A DNA stretch of 64,000 nucleotides from Paenibacillus sp. BIC5C1 (lineage in GTDB: Bacteria > Bacillota > Bacilli > Paenibacillales > Paenibacillaceae). Position 1 is the first letter of the stretch. The number at the start of each line of letters is the position of its first letter. Below are positions 45,225 through 53,311 of the stretch, piece by piece. The stretch covers positions 868,001-932,000 of the forward strand of contig NZ_CP135922.1 in NCBI RefSeq assembly GCF_032399705.1. The letters run 5' to 3'. The notes below the pieces were generated by a model that was not told the DNA's origin, made no database searches, and was given only the letters and a program-made list of their open reading frames with translations. Position numbers and translations under genes: made by a program.

Positions 45225-46079
45225 ATGAGACTGATGGTAATGGGCGATTTGCACTATTCTAGCGAGCTGATAGAGGCCGATGATCAGATGATTGAGGCCA
45301 GGGAGGATTTCTATACCGATTATCTGTCGGAGTTTTTGGCATTCTCCGCTGACTATCACCTGTCTATTGGTGATCTGACACATGCCGGCGAACTCTCGGA
45401 GTTCGATTTTATTATGAGCAAGGTAAAAAGTGAGCTACTGCAAGGTGAATTTCTATATGCACTGGGCAATCATGATACGCATACCTGTTCCAAGGCCGAT
45501 CTACAGGCAAGGACGGGACAGCATCGCTATCTGGCCATTGAAGAAGAGGAGGCAGTGCTGCTGGTACTGGACACTGCACGTGAGGATCCCGACCATTGGG
45601 GCGGCATGATCGATGAAGAACAACTGAACTGGCTGCGCGAACAAATGAACAGGTACGGACATAAGCCGCTGCTCGTGTTCGCCCATCATCCGGTATACGC
45701 TACAACGGCCAGATCCACGGAGCCGATGATGTCTATTGATGCTGCACTCGATATCTGGTCAATACTGAATGAACATCAAGGACCGGGCATTTTCTTTAAC
45801 GGACATAACCACGTTCAGTCTGTCTTTCAACGTGATCATTGGCATTTCGTACAATTGGCAGCCGTACCGGATATCCCTGCGGTTCTGCTCGTGAACCTTC
45901 AGGAGCAGCAGTTGAGCATCAATACTATTTTGCTGAAGGGGACACCGTATCAGGAGCTGGCGAACATTTTTGTCAAAGGCATGTATGATTATGAACCCCA
46001 TCCTGATGCCAAAGGCGACGGTCATTCCGCAGAACTGCTAGTATCACTATCCTTTCAGAAGAAAGGGATGACGCCATGA
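45225..46079 (+). CDS. Calcineurin-like metallophosphoesterase
   Basis: Cytosolic binuclear-metal phosphoesterase of 284 residues. All signature blocks are present: G-D-L-H near residue 7, G-D-L-T-H near 46, G-N-H-D near 77, A-H-H-P near 153 and G-H-N-H near 196. The class includes cyclic-nucleotide, glycerophosphodiester (GpdQ) and other diester hydrolases. Placed after a UgpB-like importer, hydrolysis of an imported phosphodiester or phosphomonoester is likely. GGGAG lies 9 bases before ATG 45225; two nearer ATGs at 45216 and 45219 are too close. Its end overlaps the next gene by four bases. Confidence 0.88.
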   Translation: MRLMVMGDLHYSSELIEADDQMIEAREDFYTDYLSEFLAFSADYHLSIGDLTHAGELSEFDFIMSKVKSELLQGEFLYALGNHDTHTCSKADLQARTGQHRYLAIEEEEAVLLVLDTAREDPDHWGGMIDEEQLNWLREQMNRYGHKPLLVFAHHPVYATTARSTEPMMSIDAALDIWSILNEHQGPGIFFNGHNHVQSVFQRDHWHFVQLAAVPDIPAVLLVNLQEQQLSINTILLKGTPYQELANIFVKGMYDYEPHPDAKGDGHSAELLVSLSFQKKGMTP

Positions 46080-47284
46080 CCCGCAGGAGGGTAAGGCTGG
46101 CTATAGTTGGAGGCAACCGGGGGGCAAGCTTTTTGAATGCCTTGCATTCTCTTGCTGACCGAATTGATCTTACGGCTACTTGTGATTTGAATGAACTGGT
46201 CCTGGAGCAGTGGAAAGGGATTTTTCCGGGGATCAGAACGTATAGCGACTATTCGGAAATGCTGCAGGACGCTTCCATTGATGCAGTCTTTGTAATTAGC
46301 CCCATGCATATGCATGCTCGACATTCCATTGATGCACTGAACGCAGGCAAGCATGTGTTAAGTGAGGTGATTGCAGTGCAGTCACTTGAGGAGGCTTGGG
46401 AATTGGTCGAGACAGTGGAGCGCACAGGTTTGAAATATATGATGTCCGAAAATTATTGCTTCTCCAGGTCCAATCTTATGGTTAATTATATGGCGCAGCA
46501 AGGTTTATTCGGGGAGATTACCCATGTAGAGGGTGGTTATATTCATGATTTACGTCATCTAATTCATCATCCGGACGGCTCGCTTACATGGCGAGGACAA
46601 CTCCACCACAATTATAACGGGGTCAATTATCCGACGCATTCGATTGGGCCTGCCGCGCAGTGGATCGGGCTGAATAAACCGGGAGGAGATCGGCTTAAAA
46701 ACATCTCGACGCAAGTCTCCAAACCGAGGGCTTTGCAGAATTATTTCAGCGAGCAGTTTGGCAAGGACCATCCTGCTGCCCGTGAAGGCTACTGGAGTCA
46801 AGGGGATTCAGCCGTCGCCGCGCTGGTGACCGAGAATGGCGTTCTGATTACGCTGCGTATCGACTGGGTCTCCGTCCGTCCACATAATAAAACTCATTAT
46901 ATGCTTCAGGGAACCAAGGGAGCGTACTTGTCCGCGCGTCATCCCTATGAGGAAGATCTCGTATGGCTGCAGAACCGATCTCCGGTAAACGGAGAGGATG
47001 GCTCAGAAGTATGGGAGAACATGTCCTGTTATCAGCCTGAATATGATCATCCCAAATGGAAGCAGTGGGGCCACTTAGCGGCGGGCACGAAGCATGGCGG
47101 GGGTGATTTTCTGGTGCTGGAAGAATTCATCTCGGCGATTCAGGAAAACCGCAGCCCGCTGGTTGATGTGTATGATGCCGTGACCTGGAGCGCGGTCTTT
47201 TTCCTCTCCATGCAATCCGTGAAGCAGGGCGGGAACACGGTGTCCTTTCCGGACTTTAGAGTAAAGGCAGGCTATACAGGATGA
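46076..47284 (+). CDS. Gfo/Idh/MocA family protein with GH109-like motifs
   Basis: A 402-residue NAD(P)-dependent protein. Rossmann domain about 6-125 (I-V-G-G-N-R-G-A-S) and an oxidoreductase C-terminal domain. The block G-G-Y-I-H-D-L-R (Tyr155) followed by N-Y-P-T-H-S-I-G-P (His188) and Q-W-I-G-L-N-K-P-G-G-D matches the pattern of GH109 alpha-N-acetylgalactosaminidases, which split glycosides through a transient NAD redox step. It is cytosolic here (no signal). ATG overlaps the previous stop (ATGA). It could be a GH109-type glycosidase or an ordinary sugar dehydrogenase acting on the imported compound. Confidence 0.8.
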   Translation: MTRRRVRLAIVGGNRGASFLNALHSLADRIDLTATCDLNELVLEQWKGIFPGIRTYSDYSEMLQDASIDAVFVISPMHMHARHSIDALNAGKHVLSEVIAVQSLEEAWELVETVERTGLKYMMSENYCFSRSNLMVNYMAQQGLFGEITHVEGGYIHDLRHLIHHPDGSLTWRGQLHHNYNGVNYPTHSIGPAAQWIGLNKPGGDRLKNISTQVSKPRALQNYFSEQFGKDHPAAREGYWSQGDSAVAALVTENGVLITLRIDWVSVRPHNKTHYMLQGTKGAYLSARHPYEEDLVWLQNRSPVNGEDGSEVWENMSCYQPEYDHPKWKQWGHLAAGTKHGGGDFLVLEEFISAIQENRSPLVDVYDAVTWSAVFFLSMQSVKQGGNTVSFPDFRVKAGYTG

Positions 47285-47802
47285 GGAATGAACGTTCCAA
47301 GTTGGTCATGAAAAAGGATACTTTGGCAGATCTGCCGCAGCTGAACATACCGGAAGGCTACAGCTTAAGATCGTTTCAATCCGGTGATGTAACGGAGTGG
47401 GAGCATGTGATCCGAATTTCTTTTGCCAGGGAGATTGCCTTCGGTGACAAGATCGGATTTCAGCCTCCGTTTTTGCCGGAGAAGATTCTGTTTCTCTGTT
47501 ATCAGGGACTTGCTGTTGCCACTGCTGTAGCATGGGAGAAAGAGGACAGGGATATCGATTGTGGATATCTGCATATGGTGGGCGCTCTGCCGGGGCACTC
47601 CGGGAAAGGGTTGGGGTATACCATTGCCCTGGCGGCCTTGCATCGAATGAGAGATGAGGGGAAGCAAGCGGCCCTGCTTGAGACGGATGACTTCAGGCTT
47701 CCTGCAATTGCAATCTATCTCCGATTGGGATTTATTCCTTTATTCATGGAGGATGGGCACAGCGGCCGCTGGGAAAAGGTATTTAACGAACTGATGAGTT
47801 AA
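47281..47802 (+). CDS. GNAT family acetyltransferase
   Basis: A 173-residue acetyl-CoA-dependent N-acetyltransferase-like protein; the acetyl-CoA loop appears as V-G-A-L-P-G-H-S-G-K-G-L-G near residue 100 and the C-terminal strand as A-I-Y-L-R-L-G-F-I-P. The start overlaps the preceding stop by four bases, so it is the last member of the operon and likely modifies the same metabolite. Acceptor unknown. Confidence 0.82.
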   Translation: MRNERSKLVMKKDTLADLPQLNIPEGYSLRSFQSGDVTEWEHVIRISFAREIAFGDKIGFQPPFLPEKILFLCYQGLAVATAVAWEKEDRDIDCGYLHMVGALPGHSGKGLGYTIALAALHRMRDEGKQAALLETDDFRLPAIAIYLRLGFIPLFMEDGHSGRWEKVFNELMS

Positions 47803-47850
47803 CTTGGCTTCGTTCAAGCCTTATGTGGCTAAACCGTTCACCGTAGGTAT

Positions 47851-47883
47851 ATCCACCAGTGCTTTGCTGCTGGTGGATTTTTT
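47851..47883 (+). terminator. Terminator of the transporter operon
   Basis: ATCCACCAG (47851-47859) pairs with CTGGTGGAT (47870-47878) and is followed by six T residues. Confidence 0.88.
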
Positions 47884-48030
47884 GTATTGAATCCGCTTCC
47901 TTACATTCCTTGTTGTATTTCTGCGACACATCTCGTACAATTTGGTGAAGTAATTCTGCATTGCGTTAATGTGAAAATAATAAGTTGATCTGACAACAAG
48001 AAGCTGCACACAAGAAAAGGGGAGAATCGT

Positions 48031-49410
48031 TTGGAATCCAAGCAACTATCTAGAGGGCTAAAGCCCCGCCACGTAGAGCTGATTGCACTCGGAGGTACGA
48101 TCGGGGTCGGATTGTTCATGGGATCGGCAAGTACGATCAAATGGGCAGGTCCTTCGGTACTGCTGGCCTATTTGCTGGCCGGGATCATTATCTTTTTTGT
48201 CATGCGTATTATGGGGGAAATGCTGATTCAGGAGCCTGTCACCGGTTCATTTGCCACATTTGCTCACAAGTATATCAGTCCGCTGGCCGGGTTCCTGACT
48301 GCCTGGAGTTATTGGTTCCTCTGGGTAACGGTTGGTATGGCTGAAGTCACCGCGATTGGGATTTATGTAGGCTACTGGTTCCCGGATATACCACAATGGC
48401 TGCCTGCCTTGGCTGGCGTGCTCATTATTGCAGCAGCGAATCTGGCAGCGGTAAAGTACTATGGAGAATTCGAATTCTGGTTTGCGCTGATCAAGGTGAC
48501 AGCGATTATCTTCATGATCGTGATCGGAACCGGACTCATCTTCTTCGGCTGGGGGAACGGAGGACAGCCCATTGGGCTATCAAATCTGGTGAGCCATGGC
48601 GGATTTTTCCCAGGAGGGATCAAAGGTTTCCTATTTGCCCTGTGTATCGTAACGGCTGCTTACCAGGGCGTTGAAATGGTAGGTATTACGGCAGGTGAAG
48701 CGGAAAATCCGAAGATCACGCTGCGTAAAGCGATCAAAAATATCGTGTGGCGTATTCTCATTTTTTACGTTGGGGCCATCTTTGTCATCGTGACATTGTA
48801 CCCTTGGAATGAAGTTGGAGAGACGGGAAGTCCGTTTGTACTGACATTTGCCAAAGTCGGGATTGTCGCTGCTGCGGGAATGATTAACTTTGTCGTGCTT
48901 ACCGCTGCGATGTCGGGATGTAACAGTGGGATCTATAGTGCAGGACGTATGCTTTACACACTTGCGGAGAATGGACAGGCACCGGTCTTTTTCAAAAAGC
49001 TGTCCAAAGGCGGGGTTCCCCGCAACAGTATTATCATCACGATTTCCTTGCTGCTGGTGGGTGTGGTACTCAACTATCTGATGCCGGACTCCAAACTGTT
49101 CCTGTACATCTATAGCGCAAGTGTTCTTCCGGGGATGGTTCCGTGGTTCGCGTTGGCCTTCAGCCAGTTCCGATTCAGAAAGCGTTGGGGCAATGAGATG
49201 GGAGACCACAATTTTAAATCCAAATGGTTCCCCATCAGCAACTATATCATCATCGTATATCTGACGCTTGTCATTATTGGTATGGCATTTAACCCGGATA
49301 CGCGGTTACCCCTAATTGTCGGGGCTACATTTATGGCGATCGTTGTGATCGGATATTTCGTATTTGGCATAGGAAAAAGACAGCGGGTAGATGAAGGCGA
49401 AGATCATTAA
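48031..49410 (+). CDS. Amino acid permease (APC superfamily, AAT family)
   Basis: Twelve-helix amino acid/proton symporter of 459 residues. The N-terminal signature [21 protein letters not shown] and [17 protein letters not shown] near residue 210 are diagnostic of the family that includes D-Ala/D-Ser/Gly and aromatic or branched-chain carriers; substrate not assigned. The start is TTG with AAGGGGAG about 8 bases before it. It is a single gene between terminator-flanked neighbours. Confidence 0.88.
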   Translation: MESKQLSRGLKPRHVELIALGGTIGVGLFMGSASTIKWAGPSVLLAYLLAGIIIFFVMRIMGEMLIQEPVTGSFATFAHKYISPLAGFLTAWSYWFLWVTVGMAEVTAIGIYVGYWFPDIPQWLPALAGVLIIAAANLAAVKYYGEFEFWFALIKVTAIIFMIVIGTGLIFFGWGNGGQPIGLSNLVSHGGFFPGGIKGFLFALCIVTAAYQGVEMVGITAGEAENPKITLRKAIKNIVWRILIFYVGAIFVIVTLYPWNEVGETGSPFVLTFAKVGIVAAAGMINFVVLTAAMSGCNSGIYSAGRMLYTLAENGQAPVFFKKLSKGGVPRNSIIITISLLLVGVVLNYLMPDSKLFLYIYSASVLPGMVPWFALAFSQFRFRKRWGNEMGDHNFKSKWFPISNYIIIVYLTLVIIGMAFNPDTRLPLIVGATFMAIVVIGYFVFGIGKRQRVDEGEDH

Positions 49411-49538
49411 CCTCTTATTATAGAATCGTTGATGTTAATATCGTAATATCATACGTGCATTCCTTGAATACATGGGAGAACCTTCGGGAGATCCAGTGTC
49501 ATGCAGGGAGTGCATTTTTTTGTTTTCAAAATTCACTC

Positions 49539-49569
49539 TTGAATCTCCTGTAACTGGAGGTTTTATGAT
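49539..49569 (+). promoter_or_regulatory. MerR-type promoter of the PAF-acetylhydrolase-like gene
   Basis: TTGAAT (49539-49544), a 19-bp spacer with the dyad CTCC-N7-GGAG (49545-49559), and TATGAT (49564-49569). Overlong spacer plus central dyad is the hallmark of MerR-regulated promoters. The facing promoter at 52127-52157 is almost the same sequence. Confidence 0.85.
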
Positions 49570-49636
49570 TGGAAATAGAAGAGCTGCTGCACGATATATT
49601 TTAGTTCAATTGTGGCAGAGAAGGGGGCAAGGAATA

Positions 49637-51097
49637 ATGAGAACTCTAGAATGGATTTATCTTATTTTCAATGTAGTGATGCTGGTGTGGTTGATTGGGG
49701 GCTGGAACAAACCTCGGAAAATGGTGTGGGGAGGATGGGTCATATCGGTTGTATTATTGCTGGTGCATGGGGTGAGTGAGGGATTTCGTTGGCCCATGAT
49801 TCCGGCGTATCTTCTCACACTGGTTCCACTGTTTGTGTTAATCGCTAAGAGGTCAAAATCAGCTGGCGTGCGGAAATTCGGACGTGTTCGAATCATTGGA
49901 ACATCGCTATTGGTATTGGTATACGCTGCCGTGACGATGGGGCTACCACTTCTGTTTCCGGTATTTTCATTTGATAAACCAACAGGACCTTACGGAATCG
50001 GTACGCTATCCTACGATTGGACGGATGAGAGCCGGGAGGAATTGCTGACGAGTACAGCCGAAGACAAACGGGAACTGATGGTGCAGATCTGGTATCCAAC
50101 GGATAAAGACACAAAGGGAACAACGGCTCCTTACGTCAATGATCCGAAAGTGTATGCAACAGCCTTTAATGATGTGCTGAAGCTGCCAAAGCTTCTATTT
50201 TCAAGCCTGAGTCAAGTCAAAACCCATGCCATTCAGGAAGCATCATTGTCTAATGCGGAAGCCAAGTATCCGGTTATTCTTTTCTCACATGGTCTGCATG
50301 GTTATGAAAATCAAAATACGTTCCAGGTGGAGCAACTGGTCAGCCAAGGTTATATTGTTGTGGGTATTAATCATACGTACAGTAGTCTGGTCTCTGTGTT
50401 CCCGAATGGGCGAGTGGCGCAATTTGAATCGGAGAGCAAGGAAGGCTTCGATCAACTGCAATTCAGTTATATGGACAAGCTCAACGAGACATGGGTGAAG
50501 GATGCGCAATTTGTGCTGGATCAAGTGGAGAATTTGGCTACCAATGATTCAAACGGACGTTTTAACGGTCATATGGATCTGGACAACATCGGCATGTTTG
50601 GACATTCATTTGGCGGGGCAACAACCGTACAGATGCTGATGGATGATCCTCGTGTCAAAGCAGGTATGAACATGGATGGCGTATTGTTTGGGGAGAAGCG
50701 CATTCCTGCTGAAGGAGTGGGCAAACCGTTTCTCATGATGAGCGCGGACACAACCGTTGCAGGTACAAGTGTCATGAGTGACGACGAGATTGAAGCAATG
50801 GGCACGACTCGTCCGGAAGCCGAGAAATACTACAAAGAAGTGTATGCACGTTATGAACCGGTGACCGCGGGAGGGAACTACTGGATGGAGCTGAGTAATA
50901 CCAAACATCTGAGTTTCTCGGATCTCTATCTGATATCTCCGATTCTTGAATGGTCACAGGGGGTAGATGCAAAGGGAGCTCACCAAATCGTAAATGACAC
51001 AACAATCGACTTCTTTAATCACTATCTGAAAGGGCAACCGCTCCAGTTGGACAGTGAAGTGGGAGAACACGCATCCTATTCATTGAAAAAAGGGTGA
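49637..51097 (+). CDS. Membrane-anchored alpha/beta hydrolase, PAF-acetylhydrolase-like
   Basis: A 486-residue protein with three to four N-terminal membrane helices (about 3-110) and an exposed hydrolase domain of the platelet-activating-factor acetylhydrolase II type. Oxyanion region F-S-H-G-L-H-G near 218, nucleophile in G-H-S-F-G-G near 322, and catalytic His probably in N-T-K-H-L-S-F near 425. Substrate: likely a lipid or drug ester outside the membrane (inference). ATG 49637 follows GGGGGCAAGGA; an earlier in-frame ATG (49565) falls inside the -10 box and so cannot be used. Expression is predicted to be MerR-controlled. Confidence 0.85.
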   Translation: MRTLEWIYLIFNVVMLVWLIGGWNKPRKMVWGGWVISVVLLLVHGVSEGFRWPMIPAYLLTLVPLFVLIAKRSKSAGVRKFGRVRIIGTSLLVLVYAAVTMGLPLLFPVFSFDKPTGPYGIGTLSYDWTDESREELLTSTAEDKRELMVQIWYPTDKDTKGTTAPYVNDPKVYATAFNDVLKLPKLLFSSLSQVKTHAIQEASLSNAEAKYPVILFSHGLHGYENQNTFQVEQLVSQGYIVVGINHTYSSLVSVFPNGRVAQFESESKEGFDQLQFSYMDKLNETWVKDAQFVLDQVENLATNDSNGRFNGHMDLDNIGMFGHSFGGATTVQMLMDDPRVKAGMNMDGVLFGEKRIPAEGVGKPFLMMSADTTVAGTSVMSDDEIEAMGTTRPEAEKYYKEVYARYEPVTAGGNYWMELSNTKHLSFSDLYLISPILEWSQGVDAKGAHQIVNDTTIDFFNHYLKGQPLQLDSEVGEHASYSLKKG

Positions 51098-51104
51098 ATG
51101 TAAC

Positions 51105-51145
51105 AATGGAAGAGGACTGAAATTCAGTCTTCTTCCATTTGTTTT
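51105..51145. terminator. Long near-perfect palindromic terminator between converging genes
   Basis: A 17-base arm (51105-51121) and its complement (51123-51139) with a single G-T mismatch. It follows the hydrolase gene on the plus strand (then TGTTTTAA) and contains the last codons of merR on the minus strand, whose Met-Glu-Glu-Asp end is encoded in the right arm. Confidence 0.8.
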
Positions 51146-52107
51146 AATCGCAGTCGCATGCCTTCCTGCAACAGATTAATGCCGTCTACGATCTGGCTCC
51201 ATTCAGGATTCACGATCTTGCAGAGCTTGTTAAAACGAAGGATGCGCTCAGTTACGGAGTCGAGCATATATCGAGCCTGTTTGCGAAAAAATACTTCCGG
51301 ATCTCCAGCATGTTCATTACTGGCGTACATCATCACAAAATCCCACACCATGCTCTGCACTGCGGGGCTATCTAACGGCCAACATTGGTCCAGAGCTTCG
51401 GTGGCACGAATGCGGAGGGTTTCCATTTTTTTTACCCAGGCTTCTGCTTCAAGCTGTGGATGATTCGCCATGGTGAAGAAGGGAAGTTCGAGACGGGCCA
51501 GATCGGCGATGTAGGCCGGATCGTTGATGATTTCCTGAATTTCTTTCCATGCCAGTGTTTGTTGGGCTGACAGCTTTGTATCTTTCATCATGTATTTGTC
51601 GAAAAAATGCAGAAACGAAACTCTCCATTCGTGCGGGATTCCGTCCAGCAGGTGAGATTCTTCCATTTTGGCGGAAACGAATTTTTTCCTTTTTTGAGCA
51701 TTGACGGTCAGCGAATCCACCAGGCTTGAGACATAGGTAAGGGACTGTCCGGAATGGAGTGTATCTTCCGCTTCCCGTTGTCTGGCTTGTTGCAGAATGG
51801 AGAGCATGGAATTCATTGTCCCAATCTGAGTTTCCAGGGCTTCAATCTGTAGATCCAGCGCCTGTGACACGCCAAGTTCACCGGACATCAGCTTGCGAAT
51901 ATCCGATATGCCAAAATTCAAATAGCGAAGCGTTGTGATGAGTTCCAGCCGCCAAACGTCTTGCGGTGTATAAAGACGGTGACCACCTTCCGTATGAAAA
52001 GAGGGCCGGAGCAACTCGATTTCATCGTAATAACGAATCGTTTTGACAGTCGAGCCGATCATTTTAGCAGCTTCACCGATCGAATATGTATCACTGCTTG
52101 GGTTCAA
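51124..52107 (-). CDS. MerR family regulator with large effector domain
   Basis: A 327-residue regulator: MerR helix-turn-helix at 8-75 (Y-S-I-G-E-A-A-K-M-I-G, T-I-R-Y-Y-D-E), a dimerisation helix, and a long C-terminal domain (130-327) like the TipAS/effector-binding helical type that takes hydrophobic or peptide ligands. The TTG at 52107 is preferred: its GAGGTGA site begins only a few bases after the predicted transcription start. Its own promoter and that of the convergent hydrolase share the same operator, so it should activate both when the ligand is bound. Confidence 0.85.
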   Translation of the reverse strand: MNPSSDTYSIGEAAKMIGSTVKTIRYYDEIELLRPSFHTEGGHRLYTPQDVWRLELITTLRYLNFGISDIRKLMSGELGVSQALDLQIEALETQIGTMNSMLSILQQARQREAEDTLHSGQSLTYVSSLVDSLTVNAQKRKKFVSAKMEESHLLDGIPHEWRVSFLHFFDKYMMKDTKLSAQQTLAWKEIQEIINDPAYIADLARLELPFFTMANHPQLEAEAWVKKMETLRIRATEALDQCWPLDSPAVQSMVWDFVMMYASNEHAGDPEVFFRKQARYMLDSVTERILRFNKLCKIVNPEWSQIVDGINLLQEGMRLRLKQMEED

Positions 52108-52126
52108 TAAAATCACCTCAGGATCT

Positions 52127-52157
52127 ATTATACAACCTCCTGTTACTGGAGATTCAA
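52127..52157 (-). promoter_or_regulatory. merR promoter, twin of the hydrolase promoter
   Basis: On the minus strand, TTGAAT (52152-52157), 19-bp spacer with CTCC-N7-GGAG, TATAAT (52127-52132). The transcript would start near 52120, leaving a leader of only about 13 bases made up mostly of the ribosome site. Confidence 0.85.
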
Positions 52158-52284
52158 AGTCGGAAGGTTGCCATGGAAATATTCAGAGCCAGTTTAAATT
52201 TTACCCATCTCGGTTACAAAGGAAAGAGTGCAACGTTTATGAAAACAACTTCCAAAATAAAATAAATCCGAGGAGGAATTGTAC

Positions 52285-53187
52285 ATGGCTAATCAAGACC
52301 AGCACACCATGCAAGATCCGACGACACAATATCCGAAGGCAACATCAGATTGGAAGCAGCAGCAGGAGGAGCCGGGGCTTCAGCGTGAAATGACTCCTGT
52401 ACCTGATACAGGTGAAAAAAGCTATAAAGGCAGCGGACGTCTGACCGGACGTAAAGCTGTTGTAACCGGAGCCGACAGCGGTATTGGTCGGGCGGCAGCT
52501 ATCGCTTTTGCCCGTGAAGGCGCGGATGTCGTCCTGGCTTATCTTCCTGAGGAAGAAGCCGATGCGAAGGAAGTGGTCAAGCTGATCGAAGAAGCTGGCC
52601 GCAAGGCTGTTGCGATTCCAGGTGACCTCAAGGATGAGAAATACTGCGAAGAACTCATTGAATCTGCTGTGAAAGAGCTCGGCGGGATCGATATTCTCGC
52701 CAACGTAGCAGGTAAACAGCAGTTTGTTGAGCAGATCGCCGATCTGACTACAGAACAATTTGATGCGACATTCAAAACCAATGTCTATTCGATGTTCTGG
52801 CTCTGTAAAGCAGCTGTGAAACACATGAAGCCAGGCAGCTCCATCATTAACACGTCTTCTATTCAGGCATACAAGCCCTCTCCAATCCTGCTGGATTATG
52901 CGACAACAAAGGCAGCAATCAACACCTTCAGCAAGGCGCTGGCGCAACAAGTCGGCAGCAAAGGTATCCGTGTGAATGTTGTCGCACCGGGTCCAGTATG
53001 GACACCGCTTCAGGTTGTTGGTGGACAACCCGTAGAAAAGCTTGCAGATTTTGGCTCCAATACGCCACTTGGTCGTGCAGGGCAGCCTGCTGAAATGGCG
53101 CCAGCGTTTGTGTTCCTGGCGAGCCAGGAATCGAGCTATGTGAGCGGTGAGACACTGAACGCCAATGGCGGTACAGTTAGTCCGTAA
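52285..53187 (+). CDS. Short-chain dehydrogenase/reductase (YhdF/YhxD type)
   Basis: A 300-residue NAD(P)-dependent oxidoreductase. After a 50-residue Gln/Pro-rich lead, it has the cofactor motif T-G-A-D-S-G-I-G near 59, N-V-A-G near 136, and the catalytic Ser...Y-A-T-T-K (Tyr/Lys near 206-210). Such long-N-terminal SDRs are common in Bacillus general-stress or spore regulons; the substrate is unknown. GAGGAGGAA precedes ATG 52285. Single gene. Confidence 0.88.
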   Translation: MANQDQHTMQDPTTQYPKATSDWKQQQEEPGLQREMTPVPDTGEKSYKGSGRLTGRKAVVTGADSGIGRAAAIAFAREGADVVLAYLPEEEADAKEVVKLIEEAGRKAVAIPGDLKDEKYCEELIESAVKELGGIDILANVAGKQQFVEQIADLTTEQFDATFKTNVYSMFWLCKAAVKHMKPGSSIINTSSIQAYKPSPILLDYATTKAAINTFSKALAQQVGSKGIRVNVVAPGPVWTPLQVVGGQPVEKLADFGSNTPLGRAGQPAEMAPAFVFLASQESSYVSGETLNANGGTVSP

Positions 53188-53242
53188 TTTTGGATATAAA
53201 AAGCCTATGAATTATAGGTCAGTGATCATAGGCAAGTAAAGC

Positions 53243-53288
53243 AAAGAACTCCAATCCCGATAAAGGTGAATGGAGTTCTTTGTTGTTA
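53243..53288. terminator. Terminator between SDR and transglutaminase-fold genes
   Basis: AAAGAACTCCA (53243-53253) pairs with TGGAGTTCTTT (53271-53281), followed by GTTGTT. Suited to both converging genes. Confidence 0.75.
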
Positions 53289-53311
53289 TGGACTTTTTCC
53301 TGATTATTGCA

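Noticed and set aside
49565..49636. Earlier ATG for the PAF-acetylhydrolase-like gene
   Set aside because: The codon overlaps the -10 box of the gene's own promoter, so it cannot be in the message.
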